64,000 nucleotides of DNA, from assembly GCA_903859705.1 (NCBI GenBank), contig CAIONQ010000133.1:1-64000 (forward strand), given 5' to 3'. The notes under the pieces are model-generated. The model ran no database searches, had not been told where the DNA came from, and saw nothing but the letters and a program-made list of their open reading frames with translations. Below, in pieces: positions 17,868-27,045 of this stretch. Within the stretch, counting starts at the first letter, position 1. Each line of letters opens with the position of its first letter. This stretch comes from an uncultured Chthonomonas sp. Lineage in GTDB: Bacteria > Armatimonadota > Chthonomonadetes > Chthonomonadales > Chthonomonadaceae. The translations under genes and the position numbers were made by a program.

Positions 17868-18008
17868 GATCAAATACGGATACCATATCTCTTTGTAGCT
17901 CTCATATCTCTTCAGCCAGTAGGCACACACGTTATCAGCGGTTTCGGGGCCTGGCATGCAGCACAACGCATGCCGGGCCCTTTCAATTACTCTGCATGCC
18001 AGTGCTAA

Positions 18009-18950
18009 TTAAGGCGTGAGTGCAATGGGCACGGGCCGGTTGCGATCGCAGTTTATCCAGGCGCCATCAAACTCTAATTCGGCAACCTGTATGCTGCTTC
18101 GGCGGGTGTCGTAGCAATCGGCATCGCCTGCATGTGGCACGCGGCCGGGGTGGGTAAAGTAGAACAGGTACGCGCGTTCCCCGCTAACTTGCACCATGGC
18201 ATGGCCACCCTTAACACAATCATCTTCCCCGGTGCCAGGCTCCTCTAATATAGAAAATGGCTGCCTATGCCAGTTCTCTGCATTTGCAGAGCGATAAACA
18301 GCCAGCCCCATCCATATATCTACAATCATCCAGTAGTAGCCATGCCATTCAAACACATAAGGGCCTTCGCCGGGAACATCGCCAGTGGCTTTGCCACAAT
18401 CTTGCCAGGTAAACAGGTCCGGGCTATCCGCATAATTTATGGCCTTATTATCTGGCTCGTTGTTGTACCACATGCGCCACGTGCCACCCGGCAGGCGATA
18501 AACACAGGCATCTATCACCCGGTTGCTGGAGAGTGCAAGCTCTGATTGGTGCTGCCAGTTCTCCAGATCGGTGCTGGTGAGGTGGTGCATTTCTCGGGTG
18601 CCACCCCAGTCTTCATGAATCCCCGGCACAAAGCTCAAGAACATATGGTAAAGGCCATCGTGAAACAGAATTTCCGGTGCCCAGTGGCTATCTTCTGGCC
18701 CGCCAATGGGCAGGTTCATAATGCCATAGTAGCGCCAGGTAACGCCGCCATCGGTAGATTCTGCAATGCCCAGGTGGGTTGCATGAACGTAAGAAACGCC
18801 AACAAGCCCGGGCGCATTGGCCCGGCGATTGGTGTAAACCAGCCACCACGTGCCACGCTTGCGATTGTAGATAACAACGGGATCGGCAGCGCCATCAAAA
18901 ACGGGGTCTCGAAACAGGGGCTTTGCTGCATAGTTATGGAGATTTGTCAC
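18009..18950 (-). CDS. Glycoside hydrolase family 43-like five-bladed beta-propeller protein
   Basis: About 313 residues. Residues near the start (FRDPVFDGAADPVVIYN) carry the GH43/GH32-type opening with the catalytic-base Asp region. Further blade motifs are WWLVYTNRR, PEDSHWAPEILFHDGLYHMFLSF, SSNRVIDACVYRLPGGTWRMWYNN, EGPYVFEWHGYYWMIVD and GGHAMVQVSGERAYLFYFTHPGR. It probably acts on, or once acted on, arabinan- or xylan-type glycans. There is no signal peptide. The start is uncertain: GTG 18950 lies 14 bases after the stop of the upstream gene, but no clear ribosome-binding site is visible. The next ATG upstream (19004) would overlap that gene by 41 bases. Confidence 0.75.
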   Translation of the reverse strand: MTNLHNYAAKPLFRDPVFDGAADPVVIYNRKRGTWWLVYTNRRANAPGLVGVSYVHATHLGIAESTDGGVTWRYYGIMNLPIGGPEDSHWAPEILFHDGLYHMFLSFVPGIHEDWGGTREMHHLTSTDLENWQHQSELALSSNRVIDACVYRLPGGTWRMWYNNEPDNKAINYADSPDLFTWQDCGKATGDVPGEGPYVFEWHGYYWMIVDIWMGLAVYRSANAENWHRQPFSILEEPGTGEDDCVKGGHAMVQVSGERAYLFYFTHPGRVPHAGDADCYDTRRSSIQVAELEFDGAWINCDRNRPVPIALTP

Positions 18951-18963
18951 AACCGTAACGCTT

Positions 18964-20079
18964 TCATTTGCTAAGAGCAGTGGCCGCCGCAATGCCCTGC
19001 GCATCGCCAAGCCGTGTAAAGTAGGAGAGCGCATCCGCAGCGAGGCTCGCAGATTCTGCACGGTTGCCCTCCGCCATCTCCAGGCGGCTCAGTTTCATTT
19101 CTGTGGCGGCAATCCAGTGTGGGTGTTTGTTGGTACGCCAGTAAGTAAGGCTGGATTGCAGCAGGCGGCGTGCCTCGCCCCTATTTCCCATTTTAACCTG
19201 AAGCTCGCCCATCTGCCCATCGATGGCGGCTTCCATATCTGGCTTATACTCCCTGGATGCCCCTGCGCGGGCAGTAACCAGGTACTGTTCTGCCTTCTGC
19301 AGCTCTCCCTGCTTTTCTGCCAGGTCTGCCAGGTCTCGTTGGCACTCTATAATGCCGGGGCCATCGGCATGTTTTGTTCGTGTTGCAAGAGATTGCTGAA
19401 GCTCCTGCTCGGCCTCTTTCAGGTTGCCAAGTTGAACATCCAGGCCGCCCAAAATCTCTTGCGTAAAGGCTGTAGAAAGCTCTATGCCATCCTGCTTGTA
19501 GATATCCAGGCTCAATACATAGGCATCTCGAGCGGCTTGCAGCCGGCCAAGGGAATGCTCGTTCCGGCCCAGAAAAGCGTATGCTGTGGCAATGCCCCGC
19601 CTGTTATTGGCGGTTTTTGCAAGCTGCAGAGCCTGCAAGGCCTGCACCTTTGATTCCTGGTAATTGGCAGATTGGTACAGACTGTCCGACTTGCTGAGGC
19701 AAGAATCCAACGAGGCAGCTGCCGTGCTTGCCACTTCTGTGGGGGCTGTTTCTGTAACTATAGCGGCATGTGGCTGTGCAAGGGGGTGAACTGATTGCGA
19801 AGAGCGCATTGCAAATAGCGCACCGCCAGCTACGAGGGTGGAAACAAACACCACGGGCAGCGCATTGCGCTTACGGCGCATTGGGGAAGCAACCTGAACA
19901 TGCGGAACAGGCCTGAGCTGCCGTTTAGTAATGGCCTCCGAGGCAAGAGCTGCAGTTTCTTCATCTACCTGTTCAATGCTGGAGTGCTCCGCATAACGAT
20001 GAAAGTCTTCAATGGCGAGATCGTACTTCTCATCGGCCATGTGCTGCCGCATCTTGGCCCTAAGTAGTTGCTGATTCAC
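18964..20079 (-). CDS. TPR-repeat protein with one transmembrane helix
   Basis: About 371 residues. A cytoplasmic N-terminal helical region (about 1-60) resembles the anti-sigma or Fe-dependent-sensor style head of membrane TPR proteins. A basic RRKRN segment and one transmembrane helix (about 72-90) follow. Eight to nine TPR-like helices (about 125-370) end the protein. The C-terminal repeat SLTYWRTNKHPHWIAATEMKLSRL has the same layout as the ends of the two SARP-like proteins downstream of it in the sequence (20309-24916). GTG 20079 is selected because AGGAG lies 8 bases before it. Function is unknown. It probably scaffolds protein contacts. Confidence 0.7.
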   Translation of the reverse strand: MNQQLLRAKMRQHMADEKYDLAIEDFHRYAEHSSIEQVDEETAALASEAITKRQLRPVPHVQVASPMRRKRNALPVVFVSTLVAGGALFAMRSSQSVHPLAQPHAAIVTETAPTEVASTAAASLDSCLSKSDSLYQSANYQESKVQALQALQLAKTANNRRGIATAYAFLGRNEHSLGRLQAARDAYVLSLDIYKQDGIELSTAFTQEILGGLDVQLGNLKEAEQELQQSLATRTKHADGPGIIECQRDLADLAEKQGELQKAEQYLVTARAGASREYKPDMEAAIDGQMGELQVKMGNRGEARRLLQSSLTYWRTNKHPHWIAATEMKLSRLEMAEGNRAESASLAADALSYFTRLGDAQGIAAATALSK

Positions 20080-20308
20080 CTCAAATGCTCCTGGAAAATG
20101 CGCAAAAAAGCAGGGTGCAGCCCGGGGTGTGCACGCCCGCAACGTGACAACACTGTAGTGAAGCGGTTTAAGTATTACAGAGCAGAACGCCTCACCAGCG
20201 TGCTGAATATATACGCCACAAAGGGTTGCGATTCATGCTAACCCTGCAGGCCGGTCTGCAGAAGAAGGTATACAAAATGGCAGGTAATGCAGGCAGGCAA
20301 CACAAACG

Positions 20309-22378
20309 TTAGCACGCAGGTAGTAAACGAGCAATTTTGCAGCGGCATATGCTGCACCAGCGTTCATGGTTTTCGGTTTGCCAGAAGTTGAGAGCGCTAT
20401 TGTAGGCAGTGCGTGCAGCTTCTGTTCGCCCTTGATTTGCGTGAATATCACCAAGGATTATTTGTGCCGCCGCTTTGCCAGCATGCCGTGCGCTGTTTTC
20501 ATAAAGCGATATAGCGTGTAGCACGTGTGCCTGTGCTTCGGCGAGGTTCCCTTCCTGGGTCCGTATTTCAGCAAGAACGCAAAGGCATTGGCCAATTCCA
20601 GAAATATCTGCTGCCTGCAACCGAATATCAAGCGAAATCTGAATTGAGCTTAACGCTTCTGCAAAGTGTTCCTTCTTTACAAGGGCCGTGCCCAGCAAAT
20701 AGTGGCACTCGGCCAGGGTAAGATCTGCAGGTTTAGCATTATGGTAAATCCTCATTGCCTGGTTCAGGCACTCTAACATTTCTGAGTAACGTCCCAGTGC
20801 CGATAGTATTTCGCTTCTTATCCGGAGGCAGCTTGCAGCCCAAAGCAGGTCTGAATAGCCGGTAACAAGGTTGTACTCACTGTCGTTATACAAAAGTGCT
20901 CTATCAGCATCGCCGGCATGGTGCCATGCCATACTCGCCTGGCCGTAAAGGTTGGCTGTAGATTGCCAACCACATTTATGAATAGGGTTATGGCATGCAT
21001 CGTACTCCAGGCAACATTCAAGGGCCTGTTCATATAAGCGGGCCGCTTCTTCAAATTTCCGGTTAGCTCTGCTCATTGCGGCAAGCCACTGAAGCGATAA
21101 GCGCCTGAGATTCAGCGGTTGATCAGCAGTTAGGCTGCGAGCGATGAAATCTGTTGCTGCGGCAGCAACACTCACATACTGCTTTGCTCTACATAAGTCC
21201 AGAAGCAGAAAGGTGCGCTCAGATAATGGCCGTGTAAGCATAAAGCTAACCGCGTTAGATAGCGCAATTGTGGCGCTATTGCGAGATGAAAACATTCCTG
21301 TGCCATCTGAAGGGATTGGAGCATCAGCTTCCAGCCATGTTATACAGCTGATAACAAGTGATTGCTGAACTGCCAGCTTTTGCGTCGCGCGCAAACGGTG
21401 GTTTGCGGATTCCCGAATCAAATCTGGCATCAGGAAATCTGTGTGAGAGGGCGTAATTAGATTGAGAGCATAGAAGCGTTCCAGCACGGATCTGGAAGCA
21501 TTGCCAACCGAATAGGCAAGCGCTTGCGAAAATGCGTAAGGCAGCACAGATAGCCGATACAACCGCTTGCGGTCTGCAACAGATAGCCCGGTAATACGTT
21601 CGTCCAGCACGCTATCAAACAATTTGCGCTCTCGGCCAGTTATCTTTATGCCTCTGCGCTGCCTGGAAGCAATGCGTTCCATCACATCTTCTACATCTTC
21701 ATCTGCAGTTAGGATGTCGTTTAAGTGAAGTATCTTGGCCTTTTGCCCCAGTTCCCACACTCTGGTGCGTGCTTCGGGATCGGTTGGAATAAATGCCAAC
21801 ACCCGGCGCGCCGTATAAAACGCAGCAGTAAAATCGTTAGTTTCTATTTGCATAGTGCAAACCTGCTTCAGCAAATCCACTGCAATCTGTTCAACAGCAT
21901 GGCGCACACTGCAGTACCAGGTGTGGCCAGGCTCGCTAATATCTATGCAGCCATCAACAAATGGGCCCGTTATCAGGGCGTCTGCAGTTCCCAGCAGTTC
22001 GGCACGCCTTACTTCATCTACACCATCTATCAGTTCTGAATGAATAGCAACAAGATCGTACACATCCACCTTAAACACGCCAGGTTTTATTGCAAGTGTA
22101 TGCCGCTGTGCAACGATGTTCTCGCTGCCAAAAATTCACTTGAGCAGGTGAATGGTTTGCCGTAAACAGTTCGCAGGGTCTTCAGATAAGCCACCCCAAA
22201 ACCTCTCGGCAATTTCTGAACGCTTCAGGGGTATTGGGTCTGTAATACATTTAGCACTCGGCACCAGTAAGGCGGCAACAACAGCCCATGTATGCCTTGA
22301 GCGCATTACAATGGGCTCCCCCAAACAACTGCCAGATGGGCGCCCCATTAGCCTGATTTCGTACCGATCTGAAGTCAT
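20309..22378 (-). pseudogene. SARP/BTAD-type TPR regulator interrupted by an in-frame TGA
   Basis: Reading from ATG 22378, an OmpR-like winged-helix domain (YEIRLMGRPSG, MRSRHTWAVVAALLV, LKRSEIAERFW, NCLRQTIHLLK) runs to a TGA at 22136-22138. The same frame then continues with IFGSENIVAQRHTLAIKPGVFKVDVYDLV (split here as two segments in the sequence), the normal continuation into a BTAD domain, a central helical region and TPRs up to 20309. The paralogue at 22883-24916 has Asn at the TGA position. All flanking sequence is conserved, so this is a single nonsense change (or a sequencing error), not a frameshift. Translation could restart at GTG 22078, giving a protein without its DNA-binding domain. 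Confidence 0.8.
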
Positions 22379-22882
22379 AATAGCCTGCGTTTCAGCTCTT
22401 TCCCGCATCTGTGTACTTCTGGCGTACGTCCACCGTGCCAGAAAGGTAATCAGGATGTGCAAGGTTAGCCGGGATACCTTGCTGAAGTTCGCACCCCAAT
22501 GATTAGTGTTCTATTGCTGCCACAAGTTTGCCCGGTACGGTATTGCATTGACCCACTTTGCAGCAGGGTCTCCTGTTTCTTTACCGACCCTGGGCGCATC
22601 TTTCCAGTATTTAAACGCATTTCTGTATTTTCCAGTATGATACGTTTTGCCTGCCCTGGTCCATCAATTTCTAACAGTCCAAAGTATTGTTTGTAATCGT
22701 GATATCTATTTGAGGCACCCGTCCGTGGTGTCTGTGAGCGAGTGTGGGGAGGCGTTTGAGAGTTCTTGAAGCGAGCGATGCAGCCTCAGTATCAATTAAA
22801 CACATTCCGGGCCACTCTGCTTTGCCAATATGTAAACGCGCAGTTAACATGCAAGTGCAGCAAGATGCCCGCCGGGAATAAT
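22379..22882. other. 504-base gap between the two SARP-like genes
   Basis: No convincing gene. The only regular structure I see is a direct repeat of TTTCCAGTAT at 22601-22610 and 22629-22638 (28-base period), which could be a binding site upstream of the interrupted regulator. Short open frames on either strand show no recognisable motif. Confidence 0.4.
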
Positions 22883-24916
22883 TTAATGCTGGCCCAGGTT
22901 GTGCAGACGGGCACGGCACTTGCCTATCCAGCGCTGATGTGAAACACTCACCCAGTAATCCAATGCCTGTTGTGCAGCATCAATTGCCTCGGCCTGCAAC
23001 CCCTGTTTTTCAAGGATAGTGCTCTTTATGAGAAGCGCTGCAGCTCTGTTTGCCGGCTTCTTAACAGCATCGCACAATAGCAATGCATGATCTATATGCA
23101 TTAAGGCCTCGGCAAGCAGGTTGAGCTCGGCACGAATCTCTGCAAACACGCGAAGGCATTGCTCAACACCGGTAATATCGTTCAGCTGTGTGCGAGCACC
23201 AAGTGCCTTTTCCGCATAAGAATACGCCTCAGAGTATCGGCCAACACTTTGTAGGGCCACCGCCAGCTGGTAATGGCACTCTGCCATCGTAAGCAGGTTT
23301 GTATCCTGGCATACGTAGATTTGAAGCGCCTGCTGCAGGCAGGAAAACATCTCATCCGTTCGGCCCGCTGCACCAAAAATCTCAGCCCTGAAACGGAGGG
23401 CGGAGGCGATCCCAAGCTGTAAATTCAGTGTTCGACAGAGCGTGATCTGTCGATCGCTAAACGTAAGTGCCCTTTCTGTATCTCCCAATCGATGCCATGC
23501 AATAGTGAGTATGTCTGATATTTGCAGCTCCTTTTCAACAGAGAATGCCGTACATGCAGGCAGCCACTCTTCGCAAATTTCGGCCGCTTCAACAAAGTTG
23601 TCTACGCCTAACTCCAGCAAACCCATACAGCAAACCGCCAGGTAGATCAGTTCCGGTGCCTCTGCAGTGCCTAGCACATTTAACACCCAACTTCGCATCG
23701 GGTACACTGCTTTGCCATAGCCACAAGAGGCAGCAACGGTAATAATATCCAGGGCAACTTTCACGGTGCCTGCATCTCTGGTAAGCTCTTCGGCAACCAT
23801 TACTACGGTGGCTTCGGCTGCACTACTATTCGGGAATAGACTGCCCTGCTCCGCAATATCAGTTGGCATCTTAACATACTCAATGCAAATAGCATGCAGG
23901 CGGAGCAGTGTTCTGCGGCGGTCGGGAAGCGGTAACTTGCGCCGCATCGCACTTCTTACGGGTTCATGAAACGTGCATCCAGAATTTGTGGGGACAACCA
24001 GCTTCAGGTGGAGTAATCTGGACAACTGTTGATGAGTTACACCACAAAGCGCGCGTGCCAGCGCTGGCGTAAACTCATCCGGCAACATAGCCAGCTTATA
24101 AAGTTTGAGTGCCTCTTTTTGCGAAAGGTGCTCCAAGCGCTCTTCCAGAAGGCGGCCAAAGAGTACGCTTTCCCTCGATGTGATCCTCGAACCACGTTTT
24201 AAACGCCGGTTTAACTTTGGTAGCAGGTCCTCAAAATCGTCATCTGGGTTCAATGTATCTGCCTCAACAACTATATGGGCCTTGCTGCCTAACTCCCATA
24301 CGCGGTCTCTGGCACTCTGGCTGGTTGGCTGCAGCTTCAATACGCGCGCGGCACTGTTGAATGCCGCCACCACGTCGCCTCGTTTCTCCAGCTCTGTGCT
24401 GTATCTGGTTAACAGGCTGGCAGAGAGTCCGTCAACGTCGGCCCTGTGTCTCTGGTACCAGTCGTAACCGCCCGTTCCCAGGTCTACAACATCCTCAAGA
24501 AATGAGCCGCGAATAAGCGTGCTGGCACTTTCCAGAAGATCCATAACTGTTTCTGAACTATCATCGCTGTTCAGTTTTCTGTCTATCAGAAACAGTTCAC
24601 TCAGGTCTGACTCCAACGCGTTATTGTTAAGCTGAAGCCTAAGCGATTCAGCTTCAAAAATGAAGGAAGGAAGCAGGTTTTTCAATAGGAAAACTATCTG
24701 TCTGAGCGAGTTTGCTGAGTTTGCGCTATCTCTGAAAAACAGATTGGCAACTTCTGCCCGGCTGCATACCCGCCAATCTGAACCAGCATTTGCCGGCCTC
24801 AGTAGCATATAGGCAAGCACCTTCCATGCATGCCGAGATCGCAGCACTATCGGCTTATCGCCGATCATAAGCTGCGGCTTTCCGATAATTGATAGCCTGG
24901 GTCTGTTTGAATTCAA
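22883..24916 (-). CDS. SARP-like (winged helix-BTAD-TPR) transcriptional regulator
   Basis: A 677-residue regulator. The N-terminal OmpR/PhoB-type winged helix (about 7-95: RLSIIGKPQLMIGDKPIVLR, SRHAWKVLAYMLLRPA, SLRQIVFLLKNLLP) is followed by a bacterial transcriptional activation domain (about 100-245, FLEDVVDLGTGGYDW, LKLQPTSQSARDRVWELG). A helical middle and at least five TPRs (about 400-670) follow. Family members bind direct repeats next to -35 regions and activate transcription. The TTG start at 24916 is the only in-frame option that keeps the first strand, and it lacks a clear ribosome-binding site. It is divergent from the propeller gene at 25090, a likely target. Confidence 0.75.
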   Translation of the reverse strand: MNSNRPRLSIIGKPQLMIGDKPIVLRSRHAWKVLAYMLLRPANAGSDWRVCSRAEVANLFFRDSANSANSLRQIVFLLKNLLPSFIFEAESLRLQLNNNALESDLSELFLIDRKLNSDDSSETVMDLLESASTLIRGSFLEDVVDLGTGGYDWYQRHRADVDGLSASLLTRYSTELEKRGDVVAAFNSAARVLKLQPTSQSARDRVWELGSKAHIVVEADTLNPDDDFEDLLPKLNRRLKRGSRITSRESVLFGRLLEERLEHLSQKEALKLYKLAMLPDEFTPALARALCGVTHQQLSRLLHLKLVVPTNSGCTFHEPVRSAMRRKLPLPDRRRTLLRLHAICIEYVKMPTDIAEQGSLFPNSSAAEATVVMVAEELTRDAGTVKVALDIITVAASCGYGKAVYPMRSWVLNVLGTAEAPELIYLAVCCMGLLELGVDNFVEAAEICEEWLPACTAFSVEKELQISDILTIAWHRLGDTERALTFSDRQITLCRTLNLQLGIASALRFRAEIFGAAGRTDEMFSCLQQALQIYVCQDTNLLTMAECHYQLAVALQSVGRYSEAYSYAEKALGARTQLNDITGVEQCLRVFAEIRAELNLLAEALMHIDHALLLCDAVKKPANRAAALLIKSTILEKQGLQAEAIDAAQQALDYWVSVSHQRWIGKCRARLHNLGQH

Positions 24917-24967
24917 TATAATAAATGTTATAAGGTTGATTGATATAAAAGTACCTTTGATTATGAA

Positions 24968-24989
24968 TCATAACGCATGTCATAACGCA
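24968..24989. promoter_or_regulatory. Direct-repeat operator candidate between the SARP gene and the propeller gene
   Basis: TCATAACGCA occurs twice in tandem (24968-24977 and 24980-24989) with a 12-base period. It is preceded by the small palindrome TTATGAATCATAA. SARP proteins characteristically bind tandem direct repeats spaced about one helical turn apart, and a SARP-like gene starts 52 bases away. Confidence 0.5.
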
Positions 24990-25089
24990 CCTCCGCTTAA
25001 TATTTGTTTGCAACGTATGTTGGCTTCGCAAATACCAAATTCCCTGAATCGTAGCGCGGCTACACTTATTACCTGAAAGGATTCCTCCT

Positions 25090-26001
25090 TTGAAGACAAC
25101 CACATTCCTCTCTCTCACCTCAATTCTGTGCTGCCTTCTGGCGCCCGGAGTTACGAAAGCACAAACGGCCTACGTTACCAGTTTTGGGAGCTTTACGGAT
25201 GGCAGCGGAGGAAAGGTGGTGCAATACAACGCATCTGGCGTGTTTCAACGAAACTTTGCCGCTGTGAATTCTGCTCACGATGTTGTCTTCGATGTTCAAC
25301 GTGACGTCTATGTAGGCAGTTTTTTTGCAGGAACAGTTACCAAATTTGACCCCAATGGCAATGGCGGATCCATCTATGCGGGGCCGGGCACCAATCGGGG
25401 CGCAACAGGGCTGGTGTTTGATTCCAATGGTCGCCTGTATGTTTCGGATCAGGCTACGGGGTTTATCTATCGCTACGATGCCAGCGGCCACAATCAAACA
25501 ATCTTCGCCAGTGGTATCAGCTCGCCAAACCATATGAAAATCCACGGCGGAAATCTCTATGTTACAAGCCAGGCAGCGGGCACGGTACTGGAGTACTCGT
25601 TAGATGGAAGATTCCTTCGGACCGTGGTATCCGGGGTTCCTGGAATTGTGGGGTTGGATTTCGATGCAACCGGCGCGCTCTACGTCAGCAGCAATTTTAA
25701 TGGTTTCATCCGCCGTTATGCGCCAGGCAGCGCCTCCGGGGTAGATATCGTAACTGGCCTGGTTAACCCGCATGGCGTAACCATCGGGCCGGATCAGATG
25801 CTGTACGTTGCTGAAGAGCTCCGAGACCGCGTTCTGGAATTTCACCTGGATGGTTCCGGCCAATCTACCTTCATCTCAGTCAGCCACCCGGTAGAGATTG
25901 AATTCCTGGCCGCCTCCACCCCTGAGCCAGGTACGTGGGCATTGCTTGGCTGCCTTGGTATGAGCGGGGCCAGCCTCTACATGCGCCGCCGCCGTAGATA
26001 A
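25090..26001 (+). CDS. Secreted SMP-30/NHL-like beta-propeller with PEP-CTERM tail
   Basis: A 303-residue protein: signal peptide (about 1-25), then a six-bladed propeller with repeated units of the type GLVFDSNGRLYVSDQATG, NHMKIHGGNLYVTSQAAG, GLDFDATGALYVSSNFNG and GVTIGPDQMLYVAEEL. The C-terminus is TPEPGTWALLGCLGM, a hydrophobic helix, then RRRRR, a PEP-CTERM-type sorting signal for exosortase. TTG 25090 is 8 bases after GAAAGGA. A paralogue with the same design lies at 32930-33853. No exosortase is in the window. The ligand or enzyme activity is unknown. Confidence 0.8.
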   Translation: MKTTTFLSLTSILCCLLAPGVTKAQTAYVTSFGSFTDGSGGKVVQYNASGVFQRNFAAVNSAHDVVFDVQRDVYVGSFFAGTVTKFDPNGNGGSIYAGPGTNRGATGLVFDSNGRLYVSDQATGFIYRYDASGHNQTIFASGISSPNHMKIHGGNLYVTSQAAGTVLEYSLDGRFLRTVVSGVPGIVGLDFDATGALYVSSNFNGFIRRYAPGSASGVDIVTGLVNPHGVTIGPDQMLYVAEELRDRVLEFHLDGSGQSTFISVSHPVEIEFLAASTPEPGTWALLGCLGMSGASLYMRRRRR

Positions 26002-26141
26002 TCTAAGGCGAGTACCTGTAGCCTGGGCCATTAAGGCAAAGCCGGGTAATTAGTGCTGCATATCGCCCTCAGTAGTTAGCGCTGGAGGCTATTTGCTTCG
26101 CTTATTTATTGGCATTGCCTGAATCAAGATATGTCTAATTG

Positions 26142-26176
26142 GTCAACCCATGCGCCTTCATGCCGCATGGGTTGAC
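26142..26176. repeat. 13-bp perfect inverted repeat
   Basis: GTCAACCCATGCG (26142-26154) pairs perfectly with 26164-26176 around a 9-base loop. No T-run follows on either strand, so it is not a classical terminator. It sits between the propeller gene and the membrane-protein gene. The rest of the 26002-26395 gap shows no gene. A TATGAT -10-like box occurs near 26319. Confidence 0.7.
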
Positions 26177-26395
26177 ACCTTAACGGGCAACGGACACCTG
26201 ATGGGCCTTTTTCGTGTTGATCTTGAGTTCCAAACCGCTCCCTCCGCCATTCAGCAGATTGTACCGAAAAGTAGGTAAAAATGCGCTTTCGTAACGCTTT
26301 TTGTAACGGTAGAAGTGCTATGATAGCCTGAGCATCTACCCATTGGTGGCCTTCGCTGAAACATTACAGAGAGTCAAACCCTTAGATTGGTTACT

Positions 26396-26968
26396 ATGAA
26401 CAAACCTGTTGCCTCAATAGATGCTTCTGTTTCAATCTACCGAATAGAGTACGAGCGCCTCAAATACGAACAATCTCAGCGGATCCAGTTTAGAGACAAC
26501 CTATTGCTGGCCCACCTTACAGTTGTTGGCGCAATAGTTGGCTTCGCAATTACCAATTCCCACAACCCACTGATTGCTTATGCATATCTGGTAGTGCCAT
26601 GGACAAGCAGCATCATCGGATGGGCATACCTGAATAATGACATTGTCATCAGTAAAATCCGAAATTACCTGCGTGATGAACTCTCACCAAGGCTGAACAA
26701 GGAGTGTGGGGTCCCACATGCATTCGGCTGGGAAACCACAGTGCGCTCAAGCGCTGGAAGAACAACCCGCAAGCTCGCACAATTGTTTATTGATCTGGCT
26801 GCCTTTACGGTGCCAGCTGTGGCGGCCTTGTGCAGACTGCCCTATATACATTACCCAACTAACCACGATAGCTTTCCCTACCTGGTTGTCGCCGATGTGG
26901 TAATGGCTTCTGTATTCGCATTGTATATGTTCGTCTGGAGTGTCTCAGAGTTACGTAATCTGGGTTAG
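26396..26968 (+). CDS. Four-helix membrane protein, candidate partner of the PNP-STAND gene
   Basis: A 190-residue protein. An N-terminal charged helix (about 12-35, SIYRIEYERLKYEQSQRIQF) precedes two adjacent transmembrane helices (about 37-55 and 60-83), a basic cytoplasmic loop (about 85-125) and two more helices (about 128-147 and 160-180). I recognise no named family. The layout resembles small membrane proteins encoded beside bacterial signalling or immune NTPases. The start is unclear: ATG 26396 has no good ribosome-binding site, and TTG 26387 is possible. It lies 77 bases upstream of the large NTPase gene in the same direction and is probably co-transcribed. Confidence 0.7.
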   Translation: MNKPVASIDASVSIYRIEYERLKYEQSQRIQFRDNLLLAHLTVVGAIVGFAITNSHNPLIAYAYLVVPWTSSIIGWAYLNNDIVISKIRNYLRDELSPRLNKECGVPHAFGWETTVRSSAGRTTRKLAQLFIDLAAFTVPAVAALCRLPYIHYPTNHDSFPYLVVADVVMASVFALYMFVWSVSELRNLG

Positions 26969-27045
26969 TGGTTCACCACATGTCCAGCCTGCTCTAAACC
27001 ACCGCATGGCAGAGTGTTTTCTATCAAATCGTCTGGGAGATGGCC

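Noticed and set aside
22136-22138. TGA read as selenocysteine or as a reassigned sense codon
   Set aside because: The paralogue has Asn rather than Cys at this place, the region is a DNA-binding helix rather than a redox site, and TGA ends other genes in the window (for example those ending at 18964 and 36117).
22671-22919. 82-codon reverse frame between the SARP genes
   Set aside because: It overlaps the 3' end of the regulator gene, has no ribosome-binding site and shows no recognisable motif.
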